DNA of 64,000 nt from positions 62,001-126,000 of the forward strand of contig NZ_SNUJ01000001.1 of assembly GCF_012027395.1 (NCBI RefSeq), in the 5' to 3' direction. Positions 9,204 through 18,464 of the stretch are shown here, piece by piece. The position numbers were made by a program, and so were the translations under genes. Every line of letters begins with the position of its first letter. Within the stretch, counting starts at the first letter, position 1. Source of the DNA: Thermococcus sp. LS1. Lineage in GTDB: Archaea > Methanobacteriota_B > Thermococci > Thermococcales > Thermococcaceae. Below the pieces are notes generated by a model. It made no database searches, was not told where the DNA came from, and worked only from the letters and a program-made list of their open reading frames with translations.

Positions 9204-10265
9204 CTAAACCCTCCTCACAGCAACACCATCGGTCGGGAGAACAAGGTAGTAGTCGGCCTCCCAGTTGAAGGCACGCTGGTACTCCTCCAAGACTGTCCTA
9301 GCAATGCTCAGTGCCCTGTCACTATCGACTATCGCTATGGCCGAACCGCCGAAACCTGTTCCCGTGAGCTTCGCGCCATAGGCGCCGAGCTGGAGGGATC
9401 TACGAACGAAGAAGTCCAGCTCTTCGCAGCTTACATCATAGTTCCTCGCCAGATCCCAGTGAGAAGCTGTAATAAGCTCTCCCAATGTGTCTACATCCCC
9501 CACCCTGAGTGCATCCCTTGCCTCGAGAACGCGCCGGTTTTCTCTAACGATGTAGCCGAAGAGGCGCCTGTAGAGGGAGGGAATGTTTCTCAGCTCTGCC
9601 TCTTCAACCTCCTTAGAAGTTCTCTTACCGAGAAGCCTTAAGGTTTCTTCTGCAACCTTCCTACGCTCCACGTAGGCTGAGTTGGCCAGCTCCCTCTTGA
9701 CACCGGTATAGAAGACGATCACCTGAATGTCCCTCGGGAATTTTATGTATTCGTGCCTCAGCGTATCAGTATCAAGGAAAATGACGTGCTCCTTCCTCCC
9801 ATGGGTCATGGTGAACTGGTCGAGTATTCCACAGGGGACACCCACAAACTCGTTTTCGGCTTTCTGAGCCAGGAGGGCCATTTCTATGGGAAGTAATCTC
9901 AGTTTATATGCCTCGTTGAGAAACGCCAGAACTGCAAGCTCAAGACTCGCTGAAGAACCCAAACCCGAGCCTATAGGCAAGTCTCCATTCAGAATTCCCT
10001 TCATGCCACCTACCTCGTGCCCTTCCTCCCAGAGAACCCAGAAGATTCCCTTTATGTAGTCCGCCCAGTCTCCACTTCTTCTGATGTCATCAAGCGAGAA
10101 CTCCTTGACCTCACGGAATATCTGCGAGTAAACCCTGATCTGCTCGTCCTCCCTGGCATGCAGAACCGTATGGATGTTTATTGCCATCGGCATGACGTAG
10201 CCAAGGGCGTAATCAGTGTGCTCACCGATAAGATTCACCCGACCGGGAGAATCAACGCGATACAT
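9204..10265 (-). CDS. galK: galactokinase
   Basis: 353 residues, GHMP-kinase fold. It phosphorylates galactose at C1 using ATP, the first Leloir step. The galactokinase signature lies near the N-terminus (GRVNLIGEHTDYALG); the ATP-binding GHMP motif is LPIGSGLGSSAS (about residue 110); the C-terminal motif KLTGTGFGGSAIA is intact. The catalytic Asp is in GILDQFTM. The sequence upstream of the ATG contains GGTGG and a TATA-like TTAAATATT at 10294-10302. No galT or beta-galactosidase gene is adjacent, so the rest of the pathway must be elsewhere. Confidence 0.93.
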   Translation of the reverse strand: MYRVDSPGRVNLIGEHTDYALGYVMPMAINIHTVLHAREDEQIRVYSQIFREVKEFSLDDIRRSGDWADYIKGIFWVLWEEGHEVGGMKGILNGDLPIGSGLGSSASLELAVLAFLNEAYKLRLLPIEMALLAQKAENEFVGVPCGILDQFTMTHGRKEHVIFLDTDTLRHEYIKFPRDIQVIVFYTGVKRELANSAYVERRKVAEETLRLLGKRTSKEVEEAELRNIPSLYRRLFGYIVRENRRVLEARDALRVGDVDTLGELITASHWDLARNYDVSCEELDFFVRRSLQLGAYGAKLTGTGFGGSAIAIVDSDRALSIARTVLEEYQRAFNWEADYYLVLPTDGVAVRRV

Positions 10266-10314
10266 GATTCCACCTAGATCAGTAGGGCTCGAAAATATTT
10301 AAGGGTAGCGAGGC

Positions 10315-11720
10315 TCAGGCGTTGCTGTACTGCTTTAGGATGTTGTAGATGTGCTGTGCTGCGTCGGTGTAGAGGGTGAACTTCTTGCCCCTCGCATGGA
10401 ACTCCACGTAGTAGCCGCCGCCCAGTATGGCCTTCTTCAGCTCAAGCCAGCTTACCTCCTTCAATGGGATGTCCTCGTAGACCTCCCCAACTCCAGCGGC
10501 CCTCAAAGCGGCCTTGACAGCGACGGTGGCAACCGTGCCCCTCAACCTGTATTTCCCAGTAAGCTTCAAGCGCTTGTTCGTGATAACGAGCGTTCCGACC
10601 CTCTCCTGGCTCATTGCGCCCATCTTGAAGCGCACCTCACCGCGGTATAGTTCCTTCTCCGGCTCCTCCTCCGGTACGGAGACCTTCTCAACTTGGGCGG
10701 GAACCTCAACCGGTTTCGCTTCGGCGAAGCGTTTGGCCTGCTCCTCCGTGAGCTTCGCCACCGCCCCCGTCTCGGCCTCGTAGGCCTCAACAACGGTCTT
10801 GAGCAGGAAGTAGTGGAACTCGAAGAGGTACTTGAAGAACTTGACGTCGCCGATTACGAACCTGTCCCGCTCGTCGAGCATCTCCCTTGCCTCGCTGAGG
10901 AGCTCGCGCATCTTTTCAACGTCGCCGAGGTAGAGGGCGTCGCAGGCGCGGGCGGCGAAGGAAAGCGGGTCTATAATATTCTTCGGGGCAATATACCAAT
11001 CCCATCCGGGGGATTGTGAATCAAAGGCCCGAGGTTCAATCTTTGATTGGAAAACTGCGTCTAATGCAAATATTGAAAATTTGAATTTTTCTGAAGCTTC
11101 TGAGAAGTTGCCCTCTGATAGGTGCTTTAGTCCTTCAGTTAGGGGATAATAAAGATATTCCGGTATCGTGGATTTTTCCAATTTTTTGTATTCGCTTGCA
11201 CACTCCTCATAACTAAGGGAGTGTTTTTGTAATTCATTCTGGATAAGAGTTTTGAACTTCTCTTTAAGCTCGAGATACCTCGTTGCAAGGTTTTTTACGC
11301 TTTCAACTTTTTCTTTGTTGATACGCCCTTGGGCATAAATCATAAACAACAAAAAACCGGATCCAATACTTAATCCTAGTAATATTCCAATGGACATTCC
11401 CCTATCTAATAACAACGTATCTTCTAACAGTAATCCAAGCATAACCCCAACTACATAAAAACCTATAAAATAGAAACCAAGGAGTAGCAGAAAATTGCCT
11501 TTACTATTTTCCCATAATTCCTTTATTGCCCCACCAAAACCACTATATTCTTTGTACTTCTCGTACTCCCAATAATCATCCCGCAGTCTCTCTCCTCAAC
11601 AAGCGGTTTAATGGCCTCCGCGCACTTTAGGATTTTCTCCACATCCACCGGACTCTTTATTCTCTCAAGCTCCGCCTTCATCTTTTCCAGAAGAGCGTCG
11701 AGATTGACGTTGGCCTGCAA
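10315..11720 (-). pseudogene. frameshifted membrane protein with C-terminal PH/GRAM-like domain
   Basis: The long frame (10315 to 11442, 375 residues) begins inside a hydrophobic region, but the same frame stays open to about 11586, encoding RDDYWEYEKYKEYSGFGG and a membrane helix. Another frame starts at TTG 11720 behind GGTGGTG and encodes a helical N-terminus ending KPLVEER at about 11588. The two join perfectly if one GA is removed from the GAGAGAGA run at about 11583-11590, or by a -1 ribosomal shift. The rebuilt protein (~467 residues) has a helical N-terminus, two TM helices, a helical middle and a C-terminal beta-rich domain (about the last 110 residues) like bacterial PH/GRAM domains. 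Roughly 10980-11560 is AT-rich compared with both ends. Function unknown. Confidence 0.6.
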
Positions 11721-11802
11721 TGGACACCACCAGGGTAAAAATAAGTGCATTGATGTATTTAGCCCTTTCGCCCAGTTGCGGACCTTCACAGGCGGGCTTC
11801 GC

Positions 11803-11815
11803 GGGGGTTACCCCC
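11803..11815. other. GC hairpin in the gap upstream of the frameshifted gene
   Basis: GGGGGTTACCCCC can form a very stable short hairpin. It sits in the 220-base gap 11721-11940, where I see no credible gene. It may be a terminator or the relic of a mobile element. Confidence 0.3.
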
Positions 11816-11940
11816 ACTTTGTCATCAAGTGCCCGATTTCCGATGGTTCTCGCTAAAAATCCCTTGGAGAGTTCCACGATGACCCTCTCCAGAAGAAAGA
11901 AGAGGGAGCTTTTTCTCCCGAGAATGAGAGAAAGAAAAAC

Positions 11941-13110
11941 TTATCCCATCTGCAGCGCTTCTCCGCGGAGCTCACCGCGCTCAAATCTGTATGGGTCGTA
12001 CCACTCGACTGGAAGGTTCGTTATCCCTTTGGTTATCAAATCGGCGACCATCTCCGCCACAGCCGGCGCCATCATGAAACCGTGACCGGAAAAGCCAGCG
12101 GCAATGTAGTAATCGCTCAGCTCCTCGATTTTCCCTATGGCAGGGTTGCTATCAGGCGTTTTAGCGTAGTAGCCCGCCCATGTTCTGAGTATAAGGAGCT
12201 CCCTCAGGGCCGGGATTATCTTGGTGAAGTAGTAGCTGACCTCACGGAGGAACTCGTAGGTCGGATTGAGGTCGTAGGTCGGTCCCAGCTCGTAGCCGAC
12301 GCCTCCAACAACGCCACCGTGACTGGTCTGGGTGAGATAAGCGTGCCCGTACTTGAAGGAGATGACCATCGGCTTAATCGCTCCCTTCCTTATGGGCTGG
12401 GTTATCACCGCTTGGTGCTTGTAGGGTTCTATCGGAACCTGGGTCTTTATCCCGGCCATCGCGTTGATGAGCTTGGCCCAGGCGTTGGTGGCGTTAACGA
12501 CGATGCCCGTCTTGATAACTCCCCTGTTGGTCTTGAGACCCTTTATCTCACCGTTCTCGATGATGAAATCCTTGACCTCCGTGTACTCAACCAGCTTAGC
12601 CCCAAAGCGCTCGGCGTTGAGGGCAAATGCAGCGGTTGAGTAGAAGGGATCGGCCTTTCCATCAGTGGGGTTCCACGATGCCGCTATGACCTCACTTATG
12701 TCAAGGAGCGGGACTATCTCCTTCGCCTCTTCTGGAGTTATGAGCCTCGTCGGGACGCCGAAGCGGTTCTGGATGGCTATGTTCCTCTTGAACTCCTTGA
12801 CCTCATCATCGTCGTAGAGCAGGAAGAGATAGCCGGTCTGCTCGAAGGAGAAGCCGTACTCTTCACTATAACGCTTCCAGAGCTCGACGGAGCGCTTCAT
12901 GACCTGAACGTTGGCCTCGTCGTTGAACTGCTGCCTTATGCCAGTTCCACAGCGGAAGGTCGAGCCTGAGCCTATGAAGCGCTTCTCTATGACGGTGACC
13001 TCCTCACCGCGTTTAGCTAGCTCGTGGGCGAGGGTCACACCTATTATTCCCCCGCCGATGATAACGATTTCGCTTCTTTCGGGAAGTTCTTTCGTCGGCA
13101 TGGCCATCAT
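11941..13110 (-). CDS. L-proline dehydrogenase beta subunit (FAD-dependent, sarcosine-oxidase-like)
   Basis: 389 residues of the DAO/sarcosine oxidase beta family. An FAD-binding dinucleotide fold starts at IVIIGGGIIGVTLAHELA near residue 15, and SGHGFMMAPAVAEMVADL near the C-terminus closes the flavin site. In Thermococcales this family, paired with the subunit encoded just upstream, is the two-gene (alpha/beta) dye-linked L-proline dehydrogenase; beta is the catalytic subunit oxidising proline to pyrroline-5-carboxylate. Its ATG overlaps the alpha stop, and a proline/sodium-type symporter lies in the same cluster, which supports proline as substrate over sarcosine or opines. The third in-frame ATG (MPTKEL) is an alternative start. 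Confidence 0.8.
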   Translation of the reverse strand: MMAMPTKELPERSEIVIIGGGIIGVTLAHELAKRGEEVTVIEKRFIGSGSTFRCGTGIRQQFNDEANVQVMKRSVELWKRYSEEYGFSFEQTGYLFLLYDDDEVKEFKRNIAIQNRFGVPTRLITPEEAKEIVPLLDISEVIAASWNPTDGKADPFYSTAAFALNAERFGAKLVEYTEVKDFIIENGEIKGLKTNRGVIKTGIVVNATNAWAKLINAMAGIKTQVPIEPYKHQAVITQPIRKGAIKPMVISFKYGHAYLTQTSHGGVVGGVGYELGPTYDLNPTYEFLREVSYYFTKIIPALRELLILRTWAGYYAKTPDSNPAIGKIEELSDYYIAAGFSGHGFMMAPAVAEMVADLITKGITNLPVEWYDPYRFERGELRGEALQMG

Positions 13111-14591
13111 CCCCCAGCGGCGGTAACCTTCATCTTCACGTTCTTGAGCGGCGGTCTCGCGACCGGCAGGTCAATCCTCGCCATGTCCAGGTTGGCCCTC
13201 TGAGAAACCACCACCGCGCCGTTAAAGAGGCAGAAGCGACCTTGGCAAAAGCCCATGGCCAGGTGGGTAAGGCGCTTGATTATCTGAAGGTCTGTTATGC
13301 CACTTCTCACCACGTCATCGACCTTCTTCAGCGAGACGTCGCAGCCACATATCTGGACGTCCTCCAGATTAAAGGAGTCGAACTCTATCCTGTGGATGGT
13401 GATAGCCTCAGGCTCGTACTCCTTCAGCTTCTCCTCATAAACGCACGGCTGGGCCTCGTAGCCGAACTCCTCAAGGATGTATGCCCCAACGAGTCTGCCC
13501 TCGAGGTAGTTGGCATAGTGGGGCTTTATGCTGACGGCGCTTCCAGCGACGTAGATGCCATCCCTTATTCTGTGCTGGGAGTCGAGAACTGGCATGTAGT
13601 AGCCCCTCTTAAAGCGAAGCTTTCCGCCGGCCTGGGTTATCGGGTTTATGTCCGGCCTCCTGCCGTCGGAAACTATCACAGCGTCAACCTCGTAAACGTT
13701 GCCGTTCATGTCTATCAGCTTTTCAACCTTTTCCGTTCCTTCAACGCGCTTCGGGTTTGGGACGACGATGTACTCAATGTCCCACCTCTCGAGCTCAGGA
13801 ACGATGTCCTCGGGCCTGCTTCCAACGACTGCGACTTTTTTGCCGGGAGCGACACCCCAGACGTTCATGACCTCAAGGGCAAAGTCGCGCCTGAAAACGC
13901 CCGGAATGTCGTTGTTCTCAAAGAGGAGAATATTGCCAACTGCTCCAACGGCCAAAACAACGCGTCTCGCCATGAGTTCTATAAGCCGGTCCCCCTTAAC
14001 GATGGGAACCAGGAAGTACTCCCCCTTGTCGAAGATTCCCAATGCTATCGTCTTCCTGAAAACGCGAACGTTCTCATTGAATTGGGCAACGAGTGACTTT
14101 ATGACCGCCTTGGGCTCACCATCAAAACCTTCCTGTGGGAGGCCCCTGAGCCACATGTCTCCGCCGAGCCAGCCGCGCTCCTCAATGAGGGCGACCGTCA
14201 GATGCTCCTGAAGCTCAAGTGCTGCCCCTATTCCGGCGGGGCCAGCACCTATAACGGCCACATCAACGACCTGTCTCGTTACGGGCTTGCTCTTGTCTAT
14301 CTCAACAGTCTCCTGAAAATCCCCATAGTTCTGACGCTCTATTCTCATGCCATCCTTTACAACCGTTTTTCTGCCGTTGATGTTCTTCACGCCGTTGACG
14401 ACCATCGGAACGGGGCCGAACGTAAAGGCCCCTCTCTTTCTCCCCTCTGTGCTGGTGGTAAGCCAGTAGATGCCGTTAGCCAGAAGGGCAACAGTGAGCT
14501 TTTCACCTTCATAAGCCTCGAGAGGTTTCCCCTCAAAGTAAATCGTGATTCTCCTAGAAGGGTCTTTTTCCGTCAGGTCGAGCGGTCTCAT
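13107..14591 (-). CDS. L-proline dehydrogenase alpha subunit (FAD/NAD-type, BFD-like Fe-S)
   Basis: 494 residues, matching the ~55 kDa alpha chain of the hetero-octameric proline dehydrogenase. Residues about 15-85 resemble the SoxA/HcnA-type 2Fe-2S domain, but the expected cysteines are missing. A FAD-binding fold starts at DVAVIGAGPAGIGAAL (about residue 115), followed by a second nucleotide fold near GKKVAVVGSRPED. The C-terminal BFD-like segment has four cysteines: CGC and, after about 35 residues, FCQGRFC. It is expected to pass electrons from beta to an acceptor. GGGGTGGGAG precedes the ATG and a TATA-like TTTATAAGC lies upstream (14645-14655). Confidence 0.8.
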   Translation of the reverse strand: MRPLDLTEKDPSRRITIYFEGKPLEAYEGEKLTVALLANGIYWLTTSTEGRKRGAFTFGPVPMVVNGVKNINGRKTVVKDGMRIERQNYGDFQETVEIDKSKPVTRQVVDVAVIGAGPAGIGAALELQEHLTVALIEERGWLGGDMWLRGLPQEGFDGEPKAVIKSLVAQFNENVRVFRKTIALGIFDKGEYFLVPIVKGDRLIELMARRVVLAVGAVGNILLFENNDIPGVFRRDFALEVMNVWGVAPGKKVAVVGSRPEDIVPELERWDIEYIVVPNPKRVEGTEKVEKLIDMNGNVYEVDAVIVSDGRRPDINPITQAGGKLRFKRGYYMPVLDSQHRIRDGIYVAGSAVSIKPHYANYLEGRLVGAYILEEFGYEAQPCVYEEKLKEYEPEAITIHRIEFDSFNLEDVQICGCDVSLKKVDDVVRSGITDLQIIKRLTHLAMGFCQGRFCLFNGAVVVSQRANLDMARIDLPVARPPLKNVKMKVTAAGG

Positions 14592-14717
14592 GCTCCCACC
14601 CCAAAGATTTTACGAAACGAACGTTCTTCAATATACATCAATGCTTATAAACGTTAGGTTGACCAAAAAGGGTCTAAAACCATTGGTTAAACAAATAGGA
14701 GAAAAGAGGAGGAAACG

Positions 14718-16334
14718 TCAGGCAAGGCCCTTCGTGAGGACGAACTCGGCGACGTTCTCGAGCTGGCTCTTGGTTCTGGTTTCCATGACGGTTTTGCCGC
14801 CCTTCTCGATGGGCACCTTCTTGAATATCTCCTCATGGAGCCTGACGACGTCCTCCGGCGGCTTGGTGAGGAGGCTAACGATTATAATCACCAGCAGTGC
14901 CACGAAGAAGTTGATGAAGAACACTGGGACGCCGTTGAACCAGCCGCCGATGGTTCCGAAGAAGCCCGGAGCGTCCGGGTGGAAGGCCCAGCCATATATC
15001 TTGGCCTCAAGCAGAACCTCACTGACCAGACCGTAGGCCATGCCAACTATTCCGCCCTCCTTGGTTACTTTCTTCCACCAGAGGCTGAGCGTCAGAATTG
15101 GGCCAAAGCCTACAGCGAGACCTCCCCATGCCGTTGCAACCATCTGGTAGATAATTTTCGGACCGCTTATTGCGAACCAGAGGCCGACGAGGGCAACGGC
15201 GGCGACGACAACCCTAGAGATGTTGACCATCTGCTTCTTTCCGAGCTCTTTTCCGAGAACCTTGTGGTAGAAGTCCCTCGCGATAGCTGAGGAGGCAACC
15301 AGCAGCTGTGAATCCGCCGTACTCATAACTGCAGAGATTATGCCCGCGATGACGAATCCGGCCAGCCAGCTGGGCATCAGCTCAACAGCCATGGCTGGTA
15401 TTACCTTCTCAGGATCGCTGACCTGAAGGATGCCTGCCTGATACATAGCGAAGCCGAGGAATCCAGCGAAGAATGCTCCCCAGAGGACGATTATAGTCCA
15501 GGTGCCGCTGATAAATATTCCCGGCCTCCTGAGCTTCCTCGGGTCTTCAACACTCATATAACGGGTGACTATGTGCGGCTGACCGAGGTAGCCGACTATC
15601 CATGAAGCGTAACCGATGGCAAAGATTATCGCCGCCCAGCCGGTGGCCCCTCCGAAGGGATGGAGCTTGTTTGGGTCCACCTGTCCTATTATTTCCGTCG
15701 CCTTGTCGAGACCGCCTATCTTGGCCAGAGCCAGGAACGGGACGATTATCAGCGTCAGCAACATAAAGAGCGCCTGAACGACGTCGGTCCAAACAACGGC
15801 AAAGAATCCACCGGTAATAACGTAAGCCGTCAGGATTATGACGGTTATCAGTATTCCCGCGTTGTCGCTTATTCCGAAGCCCTCCGCAAAGGTCTTACCG
15901 CCCGCGGTGAACTGAGCGGCAACGTAGGCAGTCATGAAGATTATGATTATCAGCGCGCTGAGAATCCTTATCATCTTGGTGTCATCTTTGAGTCTGGCCT
16001 CCAGGTAGTCCGGTACCGTTATTGCCCTGAATTTGCCCGCGTAGATTCTGAGCCTCGGCCCTATGAGGAGGTAGTCAGCCAGCGTTCCGAAGAGGCAGCC
16101 TATCGCTGCCCAGAAGGCTCCAAGACCGCTCTTGAAGGCCGCTCCAGGATATCCGAGCATCAGCCAACCGGAGAAGTCGCTCGCCTTGTCGCTCAGGGTT
16201 GCGGCCAAAACGTGGACTCTCCTACCTCCGACGAAGTACTGCTCCTCAGTCTTGGTGTACTTGTTGGCCCACCAGCCGATGTAAGCCAGGAGGGCGAGAT
16301 AGACCAGAAAACCAAAGAGTATCCCGCCGTTCAT
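14718..16334 (-). CDS. putP: sodium/solute symporter (PutP-like, probable proline uptake)
   Basis: 538 residues, about thirteen hydrophobic helices. SSF-family marks include FVGGRRV near the N-terminus, SDKASDFSGWLMLGYPG, and the sodium-site helix AVMSTADSQLLVASSAIARD near residue 340. Adjacent proline dehydrogenase genes make proline the likely substrate; this is inferred from context. Its start overlaps the stop of the preceding small gene by four bases (ATGA), so the two are one transcript. A 126-base gap with a TATA-like element separates it from the dehydrogenase genes, which therefore may be expressed separately. Confidence 0.85.
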   Translation of the reverse strand: MNGGILFGFLVYLALLAYIGWWANKYTKTEEQYFVGGRRVHVLAATLSDKASDFSGWLMLGYPGAAFKSGLGAFWAAIGCLFGTLADYLLIGPRLRIYAGKFRAITVPDYLEARLKDDTKMIRILSALIIIIFMTAYVAAQFTAGGKTFAEGFGISDNAGILITVIILTAYVITGGFFAVVWTDVVQALFMLLTLIIVPFLALAKIGGLDKATEIIGQVDPNKLHPFGGATGWAAIIFAIGYASWIVGYLGQPHIVTRYMSVEDPRKLRRPGIFISGTWTIIVLWGAFFAGFLGFAMYQAGILQVSDPEKVIPAMAVELMPSWLAGFVIAGIISAVMSTADSQLLVASSAIARDFYHKVLGKELGKKQMVNISRVVVAAVALVGLWFAISGPKIIYQMVATAWGGLAVGFGPILTLSLWWKKVTKEGGIVGMAYGLVSEVLLEAKIYGWAFHPDAPGFFGTIGGWFNGVPVFFINFFVALLVIIIVSLLTKPPEDVVRLHEEIFKKVPIEKGGKTVMETRTKSQLENVAEFVLTKGLA

Positions 16335-16510
16335 GCCTTACCCTCCTTCCTAAGTTCTACCATAAGGTCTTCGTCGTAGGCCAGAATCTCATCGTCGACG
16401 TAGTACTCCTTGCCGGTTATTCTGTCCCAGTAGCCGTAGACCAGCATTGTCAAAATAGCCAAAAAAGTCGGAACCAGTAGGGTTGCCCAGGCTGCACCAC
16501 TAAGGCCCAT
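16331..16510 (-). CDS. small single-TM accessory subunit of the SSF symporter
   Basis: 59 residues with one hydrophobic helix (AAWATLLVPTFLAILTMLVYG) then an acidic cytoplasmic tail. Short membrane proteins encoded directly upstream of and overlapping SSF transporters are common and are thought to be small subunits. ATG 16510 is preceded by GAGGTGG at good spacing; the in-frame TTG at 16525 is less likely. Confidence 0.65.
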   Translation of the reverse strand: MGLSGAAWATLLVPTFLAILTMLVYGYWDRITGKEYYVDDEILAYDEDLMVELRKEGKA

Positions 16511-16689
16511 TTTGTACCACCTCAATACACCAGTGTGAATTAAAGGGCATCAGTCCCCATTATGGGCATTTGCAAATATAAATGTATTGGTTTAACAATT
16601 CCAAAAATGAAATGCAATGTTCAGAAAGAGCAACAAGCTTCGGGGCAACAGTTAATAAGAGTTGAGGTATAAAATGTTGGGGTTGAGAT

Positions 16690-17175
16690 ATGAAAGTCAA
16701 GGTCATGAGACCAATATTCAAACCAGAGGATGGCTCAAACACGGATTTCGTGCTGTATCCATACTACATATTCCACCTCAGGCTTTTCTACAAGCGCCTT
16801 GGAAGGAGCGACAGGGTTTTTGACTACTACGCCTACGTTGATCTCTACCGGCTCGGTGCCGAGAGGGGAGACGGCTTCATAGAGCTCTACGAGTGGAACG
16901 TCGACGAGAGGCAGGTAATGGAACCGCTGGTGGACTACGAAGAGGCCAGATTCAAAGCCTTCGAGAGTGCCATAACCTGGGGAAACTCGAGGGTCATATC
17001 CTGGTGGCTGCCGAGAATTGAGATAATCAGAGAAGAGCAGGCCTACAAGGTCTTCTGGGTGTTTAAAAAAGGTGGAGAGACCTTTGTGATGGACAGCCTG
17101 AACGGAAATGAATTTAAGCTGAAGGATTTAACCGGAACCAAGGAAAGAACGTGCAAAGGGCTCTGGTGCCGGTGA
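16690..17175 (+). CDS. conserved hypothetical protein, soluble
   Basis: 161 residues, no signal peptide or membrane helix. It is rich in aromatic residues (many Tyr/Trp/Phe), with a central acidic stretch and a C-terminal FKKGGETFVMDSLNG beta region. I do not recognise a family. It ends five bases before the stop of the convergent GTPase gene. Confidence 0.65.
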   Translation: MKVKVMRPIFKPEDGSNTDFVLYPYYIFHLRLFYKRLGRSDRVFDYYAYVDLYRLGAERGDGFIELYEWNVDERQVMEPLVDYEEARFKAFESAITWGNSRVISWWLPRIEIIREEQAYKVFWVFKKGGETFVMDSLNGNEFKLKDLTGTKERTCKGLWCR

Positions 17176-17179
17176 GAGC

Positions 17180-18346
17180 TCATCTCGCGTGAATCTCCAC
17201 TATGTCCCCATCCTCCAGCACGTGGTCGGCCCCAACCCTCTGGCCCGGGAACTTGACACTCTTACCCCAGACACGAGCGTATCGGAAGTTCTTGGCAAAG
17301 TCCTTGTGGATTCTTTCCGCCAAATCCATAACCGTTGAGCCCTTCTTGAGCGGTACCGGAGGATAGGCCGGCTCTTCCCCGGGACTCTTCGTGAAGACCC
17401 TTATTATTCCGGCCAGCTCGTACAGCTCGTCCTTGAGCTTGTCGAGGTTTATCTTCTTTCTCGCGGAGACGGGTATGATTCTGAATCTGTCTCCGTAAGC
17501 CTGAACGAGCCTCTCGTAGTTCTCTTTGCTTCCAGGGGCGTCGCCCTTGTTGGCGATGATTATCGCCCTTCTCCAGACGAGGCTCTCGTCGAGCGCATCG
17601 GCGAACTCCTCCAAAGTCACAGGCTCTTTGACGGTTATCTCAGCGGAGTGAATCCTCTCCTCGCGGAGCATCTTCATGACTTCGCTTACCTCGCCCTTTA
17701 TGTTCTCCTGACCGTTGATGATTATTCCACCGCTCGCTGTCCTCTTTATCTCGACCCTCGGGCGGCGCTTGTTGAGTTTTATTCCCGCCCTCTCGAACTC
17801 CCGCAGGAGGATTTCCATCTGCTTTACGGGATCCTGAGAGAGATCAACGACGATGGCTATAGCATCGGCGTTCCTTATAACGCTCAGGAGCTGAGGCCCC
17901 ATGCCCTTTCCGAGGGCGGCACCCTCGACGAGGCCGGGCACCTCAACGAGCTGTATCTGAACATCCTTGTGATGCATCATTCCAGGGATGGGCTCGACTG
18001 TAGTGAAGGCATAATCAGCAACGTCGATATCAACGTTTGTCAGCGCCTTCATGAGGGAGGACTTTCCTACATTCGGAAGGCCAGCCAGGACTATCTGAGC
18101 AGCACCTTCCTTCCTAACGCTGAAGGAGTAGCCTCCACCTTTCTTCTGAACCTGCCTCTGCTTTTCAAGCTCCTTCCTCAGCTCAGCTAGCTTTCGCTTT
18201 ATCTGGAGCCTGAGCTTCTCCGTTCCCTTGTGCTTGGGAACGGTGGAGTACATTTTCTCGAGGGCCCGAATCTTCTCTGGAATCGTCTTGGCGTTCCGGT
18301 ATTCTTCCTCCGCTGCTAGGTACTCCGCTGTTACGTTGGTTGGCAT
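17180..18346 (-). CDS. DRG-family GTP-binding protein with TGS domain
   Basis: 388 residues. A basic coiled-coil N-terminus (about 1-85) precedes the G domain: P-loop GLPNVGKSSL (about 96), switch I with YAFTTVEPIPG, G3 VEVPGLVEGA and the NKGD-type G4 element ANKGDAPG, with G5 PVSARKK. A C-terminal TGS domain ends in HVLEDGDIVEIHAR. DRG/Obg-type GTPases bind ribosomes and act in translation. The start MPTNVT at 18346 has GGAGGG upstream; a longer frame to 18559 would cross the promoter of the divergent Lrp gene. Confidence 0.9.
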   Translation of the reverse strand: MPTNVTAEYLAAEEEYRNAKTIPEKIRALEKMYSTVPKHKGTEKLRLQIKRKLAELRKELEKQRQVQKKGGGYSFSVRKEGAAQIVLAGLPNVGKSSLMKALTNVDIDVADYAFTTVEPIPGMMHHKDVQIQLVEVPGLVEGAALGKGMGPQLLSVIRNADAIAIVVDLSQDPVKQMEILLREFERAGIKLNKRRPRVEIKRTASGGIIINGQENIKGEVSEVMKMLREERIHSAEITVKEPVTLEEFADALDESLVWRRAIIIANKGDAPGSKENYERLVQAYGDRFRIIPVSARKKINLDKLKDELYELAGIIRVFTKSPGEEPAYPPVPLKKGSTVMDLAERIHKDFAKNFRYARVWGKSVKFPGQRVGADHVLEDGDIVEIHAR

Positions 18347-18422
18347 GGCTGACCCTCCAGAAGCCTCTGGATTAAAGAGCGGATGGCGTTTTATAAAAGT
18401 ATGGTTCTCGAAAATCGGCAAG

Positions 18423-18430
18423 TTTATATA
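18423..18430 (+). promoter_or_regulatory. TATA box of the Lrp-family gene
   Basis: TTTATATA about 35-42 bases before the ATG at 18465, within the short divergent gap shared with the DRG GTPase gene. Transcription would start near 18452, giving a leader that holds the GGTGATG ribosome-binding site. Confidence 0.6.
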
Positions 18431-18464
18431 ATCTTCCGAAAATTTTTTACAGGCGGTGATGCTC

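Noticed and set aside
9097-9207. 36-codon plus-strand frame between MFS and galK genes (MALKHLDGSLFRTRP...)
   Set aside because: No ribosome-binding site, no similarity that I recognise, and it overlaps the galK end. It may be a gene relic, but it is not supportable.
11790-11940. Minus-strand open frame (GFLARTIGNRALDDKVG...) upstream of the frameshifted gene
   Set aside because: It continues in the wrong frame over the conserved N-terminus of the next gene. Composition is mixed, so it was left as a possible relic.
15660-16379. 239-codon plus-strand frame opposite the SSF symporter
   Set aside because: Polar antisense shadow of membrane helices; no start signals.
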